DNA of 64,000 bases from Bartonella bovis 91-4 (GTDB lineage: Bacteria; Pseudomonadota; Alphaproteobacteria; Rhizobiales; Rhizobiaceae). Of this stretch, positions 1-9,446 are shown one piece after another. Under the pieces are notes generated by a model, which made no database searches, was not told the DNA's origin, and was given only the letters and a program-made list of their open reading frames with translations. Location of the stretch: contig NZ_CM001844.1 in assembly GCF_000384965.1 (NCBI RefSeq), forward strand, positions 62,001-126,000, in the 5' to 3' direction. Position numbers and translations under genes: made by a program. The first letter of the stretch is position 1, and the number at the start of each line of letters is the position of its first letter.

Positions 1-1
1 T

Positions 2-148
2 GTTGCACATGAGGTGGTTCATCTTATCGAGATGAATCATAAATCACGATTTTGGGATCTTTGTGAAAAACTTTGCCCAGGTAGTAAAAATTATCACGCT
101 TGGTTGAAGAAAAATGGTCATACATTGCATACGATCAATTTTCACTAA
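2..148 (+). CDS. YgjP-like metal-dependent hydrolase (C-terminal end only)
   Basis: This is the last 48 codons of a gene cut by the left edge of the window. The readable part carries a zinc-protease HExxH motif (HEVVH) followed by an NHKSRFW segment. That is the pattern of the YgjP/DUF45 (WLM-like) metallopeptidase family, in which a third His lies in an N-H-[SK]-x-x-F-W stretch. These are small cytosolic proteins of poorly defined function. The stop codon TAA is at 146-148. An AT-rich inverted repeat follows at 155-192 and may be a weak terminator. The family call is good; the biological role is unknown. Confidence 0.8.
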   Translation, partial: VAHEVVHLIEMNHKSRFWDLCEKLCPGSKNYHAWLKKNGHTLHTINFH

Positions 149-480
149 CACAAAAAATATTATGGTTATTTTTTTAATTTTACATAATATTTATTGATAA
201 TTATCTGCTATTTTTGTCATTGTGTGTAATATCATCTCGCACTTTGTGTTTTCTCTATAAAAAGATCTATTGCCCTTTATGATTTTTATGGCGTTACTTA
301 TCGATTAGCAAACTTATTGTAATAGATGTTGTTTTGTAACCATTAATCAAAATATACTATCATTATTGAATATACCAAATGAAAAGACCTAATCTTTTTA
401 CTCTTTTTGATTATTTTTATCTTTTTTGTGATTTGGCTTAACGTTTTTAAATCACTCTTTGTGCAGATTGGAATATATTT
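149..480. other. AT-rich spacer before dapE
   Basis: No coding sequence is visible here. A 10-bp inverted repeat (AAATATTATG at 155-164, CATAATATTT at 183-192) sits just after the upstream stop codon and could end that transcript. The dapE promoter presumably lies in the remainder, but no convincing -35/-10 pair stands out against the AT-rich background. Confidence 0.5.
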
Positions 481-1653
481 ATGTCTGTCCTTACAGATCC
501 TGTCCAGTTATTACAGGCACTTATCCGTTGCCCTTCTGTTACACCTCATGAAGCAGGTGCTTTATCGACTTTGGAACATTTTTTGACAAAATTGGGATTT
601 ACTGTTGAACGCCCTGTTTTTATAGATAAAAATACAGAAGATGTTGAAAATCTTTATGCAAAGATTGAAAATGAAGGCCCGCATCTTATGTTTGCAGGTC
701 ATAGTGATGTAGTCCCACCTGGTGAACTGAGCAATTGGGTTTATCCTCCTTTTAAGGGCGTCATAGATCAGGGCAAGTTGTACGGGAGGGGTGCTGTTGA
801 TATGAAGGGGGGTATAGCGTGCTTTATAGCGGCGCTAGCGCGGGTTTTTGAGAAACAGCCAATTAAAGGAACAATAAGTTTTTTGATAACTGGTGATGAA
901 GAAGGTCCTGCTCTTAACGGAACGGTAAAACTTTTAAAATGGGCAGTACAAAAAGGCGAAAAATGGACTGCAGCCATTGTTGGTGAACCTACGAGTGTAA
1001 AAGTTGTTGGTGATATGATCAAAATTGGTCGTCGGGGGTCAATTTCCGGTATTATTAGAGTGCAAGGTCGGCAAGGCCATGTTGCTTTTCCTGAACGAGC
1101 AGCCAATCCATTACCTTTAGCAAATAAGCTTATTCAGGCACTGATACAAACTCCTCTGGATCAAGGAACAAAAAATTTTCAAGCAAGTAATTTGGAATTA
1201 ACAAGTATTGATACGGGTAATTGTGCTGTCAATATTATTCCTATGCACACAGTAATACGTTTCAATATACGCTACAATGATCTGTGGACAAAAGAAACGC
1301 TTATTACTGAAATTGAAAATCGTCTTGCATCGGTACAATCGGAAGATAATCATATTGAGCTTCCACATTATCAACTTGAATGGATACAAAATTTGGGTAG
1401 CGTTTTCTTGACTAAAGATGATAAACTGATTGAAACTTTATCAAATGCTATTGAAAGTATGACAGGAAACAGACCAGAACTTTCAACTTCTGGCGGCACT
1501 TCAGATGCGCGGTTTATTAAGGATTATTGCCCCGTTATTGAATTCGGTTTACCAGGGCAAACCATGCATATGGTGAATGAATGTGTTTCTCTTGATGCAT
1601 TGGAAAGCCTTACTTCGATTTATGAACGCTTCATTATTGATTTTTTTGCATAA
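481..1653 (+). CDS. dapE: Succinyl-diaminopimelate desuccinylase
   Basis: This M20-family zinc hydrolase removes succinate from N-succinyl-LL-2,6-diaminopimelate, giving LL-DAP for lysine and peptidoglycan synthesis. At 390 residues it has full family length. Visible motifs are GHSDVVPPG (metal His near residue 74, Asp near 76), [10 protein letters not shown] (bridging Asp near 107) and TGDEEG (catalytic Glu and metal Glu near 140-141). A late metal His lies in [10 protein letters not shown] near the C terminus. It starts at ATG 481. The preceding enzyme of the succinylase branch, dapD, is also in the window at 20.3 kb but not adjacent. hemW runs convergently downstream. The assignment is secure. 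Confidence 0.96.
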   Translation: MSVLTDPVQLLQALIRCPSVTPHEAGALSTLEHFLTKLGFTVERPVFIDKNTEDVENLYAKIENEGPHLMFAGHSDVVPPGELSNWVYPPFKGVIDQGKLYGRGAVDMKGGIACFIAALARVFEKQPIKGTISFLITGDEEGPALNGTVKLLKWAVQKGEKWTAAIVGEPTSVKVVGDMIKIGRRGSISGIIRVQGRQGHVAFPERAANPLPLANKLIQALIQTPLDQGTKNFQASNLELTSIDTGNCAVNIIPMHTVIRFNIRYNDLWTKETLITEIENRLASVQSEDNHIELPHYQLEWIQNLGSVFLTKDDKLIETLSNAIESMTGNRPELSTSGGTSDARFIKDYCPVIEFGLPGQTMHMVNECVSLDALESLTSIYERFIIDFFA

Positions 1654-1765
1654 AAAATAATTATTATTTGGAATATCTTCTAAACAGGAACGTAAAATAA
1701 TTAAATTATACAAGCATCTTATGGTCAATATCACACTATCCGTAATTTTACCTGAAGCGGGAATA

Positions 1766-2962
1766 TTAATTTGCTAATTTGCTAATGATATAATCGAGAA
1801 CAATGTATCCTTTAGTTGTAGCTTTTAAGCGCTGGTTATCTACTATTTCTACCAAACCTTCTTGTTGTAAATTGGCAAGTGTGGCTGGTGATAAACTTTT
1901 TAAGTTTAAGGTTTCATAACGTCTAAGATCAAGACCTTCTGAAAGACGCAGACCCATAAGCAGCATTTCATTGGCCTGTTGTCTTCTGGTTAATTGTTCT
2001 GTTTCAATGCAGCCATGGCCTGTGTTTTCTACCAATTCAAGCCAACGTTCGGGATGTTTTTCATTCATTGTGACATAACGTACAAGTTTTTCAGTTGTAG
2101 ATAGTGGTACTTTTGAGGGAGTAGAGAAATTTTCCACCAGGCGTTGAAAACGTCCATGTGCTCCTGGGCCAAAGCCTGCATATTCGTTATAACGCCAATA
2201 AAGAAGATTATGACGAGATTCGGCACCAGGCATTGCATGGTTTGAAATTTCATAAGCGGGAAGGCCGTGCATAGCCGTTATTTCTTGAGTAAGATTATAA
2301 AGGTCTGCTGCCAGCTGCGATACTGGAAGAATAAGTTTTCCTGCAGTATGAAGTTTTTTAAAGACAGTTCCTTCTTCAATGGTTAGTTGGTAAAGGGAAA
2401 GGTGGTCTGCTGCTAAATCAATAGCTTGGGAAAGTTCATGTTTCCACTGTTTAAGTGTTTGCTCGGGGCGGGCATAAATTAAATCAAAGGATAAGCGTGT
2501 AAAGATTTTACGCGCTAAAGTGATAGCATGAAGAGCTTGCTTAACATCATGAAGACGGCCAAGTTGTCGTAGGGCTTTATCATTGAGTGCTTGTACACCT
2601 AAAGATAAACGATTAATACCTGCTGCACGGTAGCCGTGAAAGCGCTCTACTTCTACACTGGAAGGGTTGGCTTCTAGTGTGATTTCAACTTTATCGTCGA
2701 TTGTCCAGTTTTTGGCGACAGTTTGTAGTAAAGCGTCAACAGTTTGAGGAGTCATAAGAGAAGGTGTACCACCGCCAATAAAAATACTTGTAATATGACG
2801 AGAGCCTATTACATGATATTGTGTTGCCATTTCGCGTTTAAAGGCGGCTACAAAACGCTGCTGATCCACCCCATTTTTGCGAACATGCGAATTAAAATCG
2901 CAATAAGGGCATTTGGCAGCACAAAAAGGCCAATGAATGTAAATACCGAAAGGTTTAGCCAT
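1766..2962 (-). CDS. hemW: Radical SAM protein HemW (heme chaperone, formerly HemN-like)
   Basis: HemW is a radical-SAM protein related to oxygen-independent coproporphyrinogen III oxidase. In this family it acts as a heme-binding chaperone rather than an oxidase. The cluster motif is CAAKCPYC (Cys at about 14, 18 and 21), followed by IGGGTPS and a HemN C-terminal domain, in 398 residues. The ATG at 2962 overlaps the rdgB stop (TAATG), which argues for translational coupling. An in-frame TTG would add four residues but is less likely. The rdgB-hemW order is common in Rhizobiales. It cannot be told from sequence alone whether heme or coproporphyrinogen is the true ligand. Confidence 0.93.
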   Translation of the reverse strand: MAKPFGIYIHWPFCAAKCPYCDFNSHVRKNGVDQQRFVAAFKREMATQYHVIGSRHITSIFIGGGTPSLMTPQTVDALLQTVAKNWTIDDKVEITLEANPSSVEVERFHGYRAAGINRLSLGVQALNDKALRQLGRLHDVKQALHAITLARKIFTRLSFDLIYARPEQTLKQWKHELSQAIDLAADHLSLYQLTIEEGTVFKKLHTAGKLILPVSQLAADLYNLTQEITAMHGLPAYEISNHAMPGAESRHNLLYWRYNEYAGFGPGAHGRFQRLVENFSTPSKVPLSTTEKLVRYVTMNEKHPERWLELVENTGHGCIETEQLTRRQQANEMLLMGLRLSEGLDLRRYETLNLKSLSPATLANLQQEGLVEIVDNQRLKATTKGYIVLDYIISKLAN

Positions 2963-3606
2963 TAGGGTGCCCAAAAATTTTCCACAAAAAGTTTAAAAGC
3001 GCGTGAGCGATGTGAAAGAGGTGTTTTATCATTAAGTTTCCAGCCATGTTTTTGCTCTGTAGACATTTCACCAAAGGTATTTTCATATCCATCTGGTAGA
3101 AAAATGGGATCAAAACCAAAACCTTTATCTCCACGTGGTGGCCAAATGAATGTACCTTCAATGCTGCCACGAAAATAGTCTGCATAGCCATCGGGCCATG
3201 CAACGCAGATGACTGATATAAATCGACATTTACGCTGGCTTTTTTCAAGAGCTCCAATTTTTTGTAATTCATTTTCTATTTTTTGCATAGCTTTTAAAAA
3301 ATTACGTGTACCATTAGGCTGAATGGCCCAGTCGGCTGTATAGACGCCTGGTGCACCGCCTAATGCGTCTATTTCTAAACCAGAATCATCAGATAAAGCA
3401 GGAAGCTGTGTAGTTTTTGCTGCTGCAAAGGCTTTGATATAGGCATTTTCTTCAAATGTTGTTCCTGTTTCTTTTGGTTCGGGTAAACTGAGCTCTTTTG
3501 CTGAGAGTGTCGTTAAGCCAAAAGGAGCAATTAATGTGTTGATTTCATGCAATTTTCCGCTGTTATGTGTAGCAATAACAAGTTTTTTATTTACTATACG
3601 TCTCAT
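2962..3606 (-). CDS. rdgB: dITP/XTP pyrophosphatase (RdgB/HAM1)
   Basis: RdgB hydrolyses non-canonical purine nucleotides (dITP, XTP, ITP) to monophosphates and so keeps deaminated bases out of DNA. At 214 residues it shows the HAM1 landmarks: ATHNSGKL near the N terminus, [40 protein letters not shown], and a closing HRSRAF. It is co-oriented with hemW and shares one base with it. In related genomes rph sits directly upstream of rdgB; here only a fossil of rph remains (3933-4049). The start MRRIVNKK is the only sensible one before the conserved LVIATHN strand. Confidence 0.95.
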   Translation of the reverse strand: MRRIVNKKLVIATHNSGKLHEINTLIAPFGLTTLSAKELSLPEPKETGTTFEENAYIKAFAAAKTTQLPALSDDSGLEIDALGGAPGVYTADWAIQPNGTRNFLKAMQKIENELQKIGALEKSQRKCRFISVICVAWPDGYADYFRGSIEGTFIWPPRGDKGFGFDPIFLPDGYENTFGEMSTEQKHGWKLNDKTPLSHRSRAFKLFVENFWAP

Positions 3607-4206
3607 ACGTATCTCTCCTGATATGAGGGTAGGTTATTGTTTGGGTGAGAACTTGTTTATAGGAGAATAAATTTGACACAATACCGGTTTTGTAAGTTCC
3701 AATAAATAAAGTGATCAATACAGCTTGAGAGATTTATTTGCGGTGGTTGCTTTCATATCTACAAAAATTTTGCAACTTATTATAACGAAATTAGTGCTAG
3801 TTTTAGTTTGTAAATTTACATCATAGTTAAATCATGAATGTATTTTATAGATATGATAGGAAATAATACTATTATGATTTTTAAGGATTTTATCATAAGG
3901 GAATTTTTTATATTGGTGTTTAGCTTAAATAATTATAGAATGTGCGTATTACCAAATTTCGAGAAATTTAATCCTTCTACAATTTTTTTTGAGATTTTCT
4001 TCAAAGAAGATTGTTTGCATTTAAGAGGATGAAGATTAGAGTGATACATAAAATAGCCTTTCTTTTGATGATGGTACTTTTGATGATAAAGCGATAGTAC
4101 TTTTGGCAAGAGATATGTAATATACTCTTTACGTTGCTTTAGACTGTTTGACCAAATCTTAATAAAACTTATATAAGAAAAAGTGTTTTTGAAGTGGTGA
4201 AATGTT
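3607..4206. other. rdgB-hrcA spacer holding a decayed rph
   Basis: This 600-bp divergent spacer separates rdgB and hrcA. In many Rhizobiales an intact rph lies here. The only recognisable coding trace is the rph N-terminal fossil at 3933-4049 on the minus strand; the rest is AT-rich with stops in all frames. Promoters for rdgB-hemW and hrcA must lie here. No CIRCE element (TTAGCACTC-N9-GAGTGCTAA) is visible. Confidence 0.6.
3933..4049 (-). pseudogene. rph: Ribonuclease PH remnant (N-terminal fossil)
   Basis: On the minus strand, two frames together give an RNase PH N terminus. From the ATG at 4020 one frame reads MQTIFFEEN, matching the family's MRxISFER. After a frame change the other reads SKKIVEGLNFSKFGNTHIL, matching SKHAEGSCLVKFGDTHVL. 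A second ATG at 4049 lies 29 bases before the first, against 30 expected for the usual eleven-residue spacing between the two Met codons, so at least one base is lost. The coding trace ends in stops after THIL, and no downstream RNase PH motif is clearly readable. The position between hrcA and rdgB is where rph is expected. The remaining 3' maturation of tRNA would have to rely on other exonucleases. Confidence 0.72.
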
Positions 4207-5280
4207 GTGATAAAACAAGCGTCTATTACCGATGACCTCAAAGGGCTTGATGAACGGTCGCGTGATATTTTTCGCCATATTGTTGAGGCTTATCTTAATG
4301 ATGGTGAGCCGGTGGGATCACGTAACTTGTCACGACTTTTACAACAAACATTATCACCTGCGACAATTCGCAATGTAATGAGTGATCTTGAACACCTCGG
4401 TTTGATTTATGCACCTCATGTGTCTGCAGGGCGCATGCCAACACAATCAGGTTTACGATTTTTTGTTGATGCATTTATGGAAGTAAGTGATTTACCATCT
4501 GAGGAGCGTGAGAATATTGAATTTCAAGTCAAAGAAGCAGGTCATACACAATCAGTTGAACACTTTTTGATCCAAGCTAGCCAAATTCTTTCGGATCTTT
4601 CACGTGGGGCAGGGTTGGTTTTAGCGATGAAACATGAAGGTACATTAAAGCATATTGAATTTGTACGTCTTGATGGTGAGCATGCTCTTGCAGTTTTAGT
4701 GACGCAACAAGGTGAAGTTGAAAACCGCATCATTCATCTACCAGAAGGTGTTACGCATTCGCAATTGACGGAAGCAACAAATTTTCTCAATGCACATATT
4801 CAGGGGCGTACACTCAATGAAGCTAAAGAAGAAATTGCGCGTTTATGTGTGGAAACACGGGCTGCACTTGATCAGTTATCCCATCATCTTGTTGAAACTG
4901 GACTAGCTCTTTGGGGAGGAGAAGATTCAGAACATAAGATGCATCTTATTGTTCGTGGGCGAAGCAATTTACTTGAAGATGTAAAAGCAGAAGAAGATTT
5001 AGAGCGATTACGGCATTTATTTGATGATCTTGAAACGCGTGAAAGTATGGCGCAATTGCTTGATTTAGCAGATGCAGGTTTGGGGGTTCGTATCTTTATT
5101 GGTTCAGAAAATAAGCTGTTTTCTCTTTCAGGGTCTTCTTTAGTGGTAGCACCTTATTGCGATGCACAGCAAAGGGTAATTGGCGCTTTGGGCGTTATTG
5201 GACCAACACGGCTTAATTATGCGAGAATTGTGCCTATGGTTGATTATACCGCTCAACTTATGTCACAGTTATTGCGTTAG
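4207..5280 (+). CDS. hrcA: Heat-inducible transcription repressor HrcA
   Basis: HrcA represses class I heat-shock genes through CIRCE operators, with GroEL as its co-chaperone; in alphaproteobacteria the target is usually groESL. The 357-residue protein has the N-terminal winged helix (VGSRNLSRLL, SPATIRNVMSDLEHLGLIYAPHVSAGRMPTQ at about residues 38-80), a GAF-like middle and the C-terminal IGPTRLNYARIVPMVDYTA signature. The start codon is GTG at 4207; the ATG five bases earlier runs straight into a stop. grpE follows on the same strand. No CIRCE site is visible in this window, so its targets probably lie elsewhere. Confidence 0.95.
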   Translation: MIKQASITDDLKGLDERSRDIFRHIVEAYLNDGEPVGSRNLSRLLQQTLSPATIRNVMSDLEHLGLIYAPHVSAGRMPTQSGLRFFVDAFMEVSDLPSEERENIEFQVKEAGHTQSVEHFLIQASQILSDLSRGAGLVLAMKHEGTLKHIEFVRLDGEHALAVLVTQQGEVENRIIHLPEGVTHSQLTEATNFLNAHIQGRTLNEAKEEIARLCVETRAALDQLSHHLVETGLALWGGEDSEHKMHLIVRGRSNLLEDVKAEEDLERLRHLFDDLETRESMAQLLDLADAGLGVRIFIGSENKLFSLSGSSLVVAPYCDAQQRVIGALGVIGPTRLNYARIVPMVDYTAQLMSQLLR

Positions 5281-5336
5281 CCTGTATCGGATATTTTTAT
5301 TGTGGACACTCATTATGTTAAGGTAAATAAATACCT

Positions 5337-5365
5337 CTTGATTTTTATCTGCAAAATTTCGATAT
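5337..5365 (+). promoter_or_regulatory. Possible heat-shock (sigma-32) promoter before grpE
   Basis: A CTTG at 5337-5340 is followed after 19 bases by CGATAT at 5360-5365, a loose fit to the alphaproteobacterial RpoH pattern. It lies about 40 bases before grpE, as expected for a heat-shock gene. The match is weaker than the one before dnaK. Confidence 0.3.
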
Positions 5366-5402
5366 CGAGAATAATAAATTTTATGAAAGAATGGAACTTT
5401 TT

Positions 5403-6077
5403 ATGTCTGACGAAAAAAACAAATTTACTGATGCTTCATTTGAAAATTGTAATCTAAAAAATCCAAATGATCGCGAGACACTTAAAAAAGCTGCTGATGA
5501 ACTTTTAAAAATGAGCAAAGAAGAGGTTTGCGAAAACGTTGAGGAAAAAAAAGGTGAGTCTACTGATCCCTTAGCTGATTTACAGAATGAAAATAAGGAG
5601 CTAAAAAATCAACTTTTACGTTTTGCTGCAGATATGGAAAATCTTCGACGCCGTACAACGCGTGATGTGGCTGACGCAAGGGCTTATGCGATTGCCAATT
5701 TTGCCCGCGATATGTTATCTGTTTCTGATAATCTTAATCGTGCTTTGGAAGCTATTCCAGAAGGTGCACGCGAAAATGATACTGGTTTAAAAATGTTGGC
5801 AGAGGGTGTTGAAATGACAGAGCGGGCTATGATGACGGCTTTAGAGCGTCATGGAGTGAAAAAGATTCATCCAGAGGGGCAGAAATTTGATCCTCATTTT
5901 CATCAGGCGATGTTTGAAATTCCTAACGCTGATGTTCCTGATAATACTGTACAGCAAGTTGTTCAGGCTGGTTATATTATTGGTGAGCGTGTTTTGCGTC
6001 CGGCTATGGTTGGTGTAGCTAAGGGGGGGCTTAAAGAGGATTCTATTAAAGTTGATTCAACATCAACACATCAGTAA
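5403..6077 (+). CDS. grpE: Nucleotide exchange factor GrpE
   Basis: GrpE drives ADP release from DnaK and so completes the DnaK-DnaJ-GrpE folding cycle. The N terminus is charged and disordered, followed by a coiled coil ([25 protein letters not shown], about residues 60-90). The C-terminal beta domain carries the family signature [15 protein letters not shown] and [24 protein letters not shown] take MSDEKN at 5403 as the start; an in-frame ATG four codons earlier is less like relatives. It lies 120 bp behind hrcA, a common pairing, while dnaK-dnaJ sit 7 kb away. Confidence 0.95.
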   Translation: MSDEKNKFTDASFENCNLKNPNDRETLKKAADELLKMSKEEVCENVEEKKGESTDPLADLQNENKELKNQLLRFAADMENLRRRTTRDVADARAYAIANFARDMLSVSDNLNRALEAIPEGARENDTGLKMLAEGVEMTERAMMTALERHGVKKIHPEGQKFDPHFHQAMFEIPNADVPDNTVQQVVQAGYIIGERVLRPAMVGVAKGGLKEDSIKVDSTSTHQ

Positions 6078-6177
6078 AGAAAATATTTTAAACTATAGCA
6101 GCATATTTGTTTATGTGCGACCTTACGTTAAAGCAATTTGAGGAAAAGCTTTTAAAAATGCTCTGTTTAAGTGCCTT

Positions 6178-6717
6178 TTACGCTTGAAGTGGCCAACTTC
6201 CTTTTACAATATAAGGGGTATCACTTGAGGGGTCTTTTGACAGGAATAAAACAAAGTAATCAACTGCAAAGGGAGGATAAGAAAAATCACCCCGATCAGA
6301 TAAATACAAAGAAAGGTTCTCCAATTTAACATCAAGCAGCCGCGCAAGGGTAATATGTGGGATATATTGTGTTTCATCAGGAATTAATCCTAAACGTTTT
6401 TGAATGCATAGTATTTTCTCATGTAAAAGACTGAGTGTTTTACAAGGTTTTATGCGAACAACCAGGGAGTGAGGAGAAGTTTTTGAGCCAAAAATTTCAA
6501 AACCATTAGGTTGGAGCATAAAAGAAGGGCATTTTATTGTATCAAAGGCTTCAATCAATTCTTTGGCAACGGAATCTGTGACTTCACCAAAAAAAGACAA
6601 GGTAACATGGAAATTTTTCGGGTTAATCCACTGAGCTTTTGGCAAGCCATTTTGTAGTGATATAAGTATTTTCGTTGTGTCTTGAGGAATTTTAATAGCA
6701 GCAAATAGACGTGGCAT
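6178..6717 (-). CDS. thpR: RNA 2',3'-cyclic phosphodiesterase (2H family, ThpR/LigT)
   Basis: This is a two-histidine (2H) phosphoesterase that opens 2',3'-cyclic phosphates on RNA ends and was historically described as a 2'-5' RNA ligase. The 179-residue protein has both catalytic motifs, HVTL (His about 37) and HITL (His about 121), in the spacing typical of the LigT fold. The N-terminal RLFAAIKIP strand is also characteristic. It is convergent with grpE, and a 900-bp spacer lies upstream. The physiological substrate is not known for most bacteria. Confidence 0.9.
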   Translation of the reverse strand: MPRLFAAIKIPQDTTKILISLQNGLPKAQWINPKNFHVTLSFFGEVTDSVAKELIEAFDTIKCPSFMLQPNGFEIFGSKTSPHSLVVRIKPCKTLSLLHEKILCIQKRLGLIPDETQYIPHITLARLLDVKLENLSLYLSDRGDFSYPPFAVDYFVLFLSKDPSSDTPYIVKGSWPLQA

Positions 6718-7622
6718 GAGGCTTCCTTATAGTTAAAAGATAATTATCTTGATACTTTATTTTGAATGTAATGATCGGTAAACTAAAACAGAACCGATTG
6801 TTACGAGATAGATAAGTTGGTAGACAGAAATAACGCGTTATATATTTATCAATTGAATTCATAAGATTATTAGTGCTGAAAAAGATGGCGCTTGTCATCA
6901 ATAAAAAAAGCTTTTACGTGAATACTAGAACGATAAATTTGATATATGATTTGTGAAGAGATAAAGTATGTATCCATTTTAATAGCAACTGAATGCAGTT
7001 TAGATAAGGGGAAATTGAAAAGTCCAGTCACTTAATAGTCTTTATTGACTCAAAAAATGGCAAAAAAATTGCGCTCTAATGTGTCTTACTAAAAAGTAAA
7101 ATTTTCTGTTTTTAAGAAATTTTATTATTATACAAAACATTACAGTGTACTAAGAGGAATGTTTCTAAAAAATATTTTGATAGCTCAACAGATGGCTATA
7201 ATTGTATTTTATGAAAATTAAAAATTTTTAGAAAAAGAATGTATCAATTCCCAAACTCAAAAATTTGATTAATAGAAAACCATTCATATTCAAGATTAAA
7301 AAGAATAATACAGCTTATAAATTCATTTTCTAAATTTTATTGTAAAAGTTAGCTCTACAAATTGAGTATGCTCTTTAAATCTGCTGGAATATTATTTTAC
7401 GGAATTTTTTATTTTTTGCTTACAATATCGTACTCTGATTATTAATCAGTTTTACTTTATGGTTATGGTAATCAATACAGTCAAACAAGGCAAGAGAGGG
7501 ATAATTTTTCTTTGTCCAGAGAGCCGATAATCAACAACTCTTTATTTCCTAGTTTGAGATAATTGGCATGGCAATATTTTATATTATTGTTATTGTACGC
7601 TATTATGCCTTAGATAAAGGCT
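6718..7622. other. Long AT-rich spacer between batS and thpR
   Basis: About 900 bases with no intact gene. In many Rhizobiales the chvI-chvG pair is followed by hprK, an EIIA-Man gene and ptsH, none of which is intact here. On the minus strand around 7526-7555 one frame reads KELLII, like the start of rhizobial HPr, but the reading is short and broken. A small hairpin (GCCTT/AAGGC) lies at 7607-7621, right after the batS stop. Confidence 0.45.
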
Positions 7623-9407
7623 CTATTTGGCAAGGGGAAGCACAATAATAAATCGTGCACCAGTTTTGCTGTTTTCAAGTATAGGGTCAATAATATTTTC
7701 AGCTGTGAGTGTTCCATTATGGGCTTCAATAATTTGCCGACTAATAGATAAACCAAGCCCTGAGTTTTGCCCGAATGTATCTTCATTTGGTCTGTCAGTA
7801 TAAAAACGTTCAAAAATGTGATCAATACTCTCTGAACGAATACCAGGGCCATTATCTTCAACAGTTAGGATAAGAGTTGAAACATTATTTTTCATTGTAA
7901 TACGAATTTCACCATTATTACGAGGAATGAAGGAACGAGCATTTTCAATGAGATTGGAAATGACTTGACCTAAACGTAATTCATGTCCCAAAACAAGATA
8001 AGGTTTACCGTGAGGGCGCGGTACAATATTAAGGCTGATATTAATAGTTTGCTTATTACGATATACTTCACGAACGGCATGAATAAGACTTTCCAAAAGC
8101 TGACTCATATCAACAATCTGTGCAGTTTCACGGGCAAGTTCTGCGTCTAGTCGTGAAGCATCAGAAATATCGGTAATCAAACGGTCAAGACGACGGACAT
8201 CATGTTGGATAATTTCGAACAGTTGTCTTTGTGCTGCCTCATTTTTAGCCAATGGTAGTGTTTCAACAGCACTGCGCAGCGAAGTAAGAGGATTTTTTAA
8301 TTCATGACTCACATCAGCAGCGAAACGTTCAATAGCTTCAATACGTGTATAAAGAGCATTAGTCATATCACGTATAGAGGTTGAAAGGTGACCAATTTCA
8401 TCTTCACGTTCTGAAAAATCAGGAATTTCTACCCGCTTATTGTTGCCATGACGCACACGATTGGCAGAGGCAGATAATTTGCTCAATGGATTGGCAATAG
8501 TATAGGCTAAAAACAAAGAAAGCACCAAAAGTACACTACCAACAACCGCAAAAACTTTAAAAATAACAAGCCTTTCAGCTTTCACAATGTTATCAATGTC
8601 TGAACTAAGGGTCGAAAGAAGAAGAGCACCAACTACTGCACGATAACGTTGCACAGGAACAGCAACCGAAACAATCAATTGGCCATGCTTATTACGTCGT
8701 TGGGCAGTGGCTGAAGAACCATTTAATGCTTGATAAACTTCTGGATAAATATCACCATTGTTTTTTGCTTGCTCTCTATCAAGAGCAAGGCCACCGCCAT
8801 AGAGTGCATGTAAAAACCATGAATATAGGCGTTTCCATGGGCTTGGTTTTGTTTCAATGGAAGGAAGATCATAGCTAGAAATTACACCACTGGAATAAAG
8901 AACGCGTGAATCAAGAAGCAAAGTGGCATCCCGATCATAAATACGTGCTCTTGTTGTTTTCGGTGTGATAAGGCGGCGTAAAAGTGGAGCTATCTGTTCC
9001 GGATTAATAGGAAAATCCCAAGTGTCGGTTGATTGGGGTGTTGGTGTAACACTTTCTCCAGCTTGTAATTCCAAAAGTTTTTGAGGATCAATTAAAATAG
9101 AATTAGTATCTACTGTTGCAGAAGCAGCAATGGCTCCAGCAATGATTTTTCCTTGAGTGCGCAAACTTTCAATTTTTGCTTCAATTAAACTATCACGAAA
9201 TTGTTTAGGATACAAAATGCTTGTAACTAAAATACCAAGGGCAGCAAGATTTAAAATGACAATACGGCGTGTAAGACTAGAAAAAAACAATTGTCTAAAT
9301 AAACGCTGTCCTCGAAAATGCAAATGAGCAAGCGTAGGAAACCGTGCGTGGGGAACGTTATTGGGTGTTTTATTTGGTACAGTGCTCGATTGAATATTTG
9401 TTATCAT
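7623..9407 (-). CDS. batS: Sensor histidine kinase BatS (ChvG/ExoS family)
   Basis: This membrane histidine kinase is the partner of BatR. In Bartonella the pair is known to activate VirB type IV secretion and effector genes near blood pH; in rhizobia the orthologue is ChvG/ExoS. The 594-residue protein has a first membrane helix at about 48-66, a periplasmic sensor region to about 280, a second helix at 281-303, then HAMP. The phosphoacceptor His is near 368 (DVSHELKNPLTSL), followed by an ATPase domain with SNLIENA (N box) and VEDNGPGI (G1 box). batR lies 39 bp upstream on the same strand, so the two form an operon. Confidence 0.93.
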   Translation of the reverse strand: MITNIQSSTVPNKTPNNVPHARFPTLAHLHFRGQRLFRQLFFSSLTRRIVILNLAALGILVTSILYPKQFRDSLIEAKIESLRTQGKIIAGAIAASATVDTNSILIDPQKLLELQAGESVTPTPQSTDTWDFPINPEQIAPLLRRLITPKTTRARIYDRDATLLLDSRVLYSSGVISSYDLPSIETKPSPWKRLYSWFLHALYGGGLALDREQAKNNGDIYPEVYQALNGSSATAQRRNKHGQLIVSVAVPVQRYRAVVGALLLSTLSSDIDNIVKAERLVIFKVFAVVGSVLLVLSLFLAYTIANPLSKLSASANRVRHGNNKRVEIPDFSEREDEIGHLSTSIRDMTNALYTRIEAIERFAADVSHELKNPLTSLRSAVETLPLAKNEAAQRQLFEIIQHDVRRLDRLITDISDASRLDAELARETAQIVDMSQLLESLIHAVREVYRNKQTINISLNIVPRPHGKPYLVLGHELRLGQVISNLIENARSFIPRNNGEIRITMKNNVSTLILTVEDNGPGIRSESIDHIFERFYTDRPNEDTFGQNSGLGLSISRQIIEAHNGTLTAENIIDPILENSKTGARFIIVLPLAK

Positions 9408-9446
9408 TGATTTGATTGTTATTCAAATTGTCGTGACACAATAACT

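Noticed and set aside
3607..4206. CIRCE operator before hrcA
   Set aside because: Neither TTAGCACTC nor its complement GAGTGCTAA with a nine-base spacer is present here or before dnaK.
3933..4241. A 102-codon minus-strand frame as a separate gene
   Set aside because: Its C-terminal part is the frame-shifted rph trace and its first codons lie antisense to hrcA; it is a fossil, not a gene.
6692..6901. A 69-codon minus-strand frame upstream of thpR
   Set aside because: It overlaps the thpR start in another frame and has no recognisable feature.
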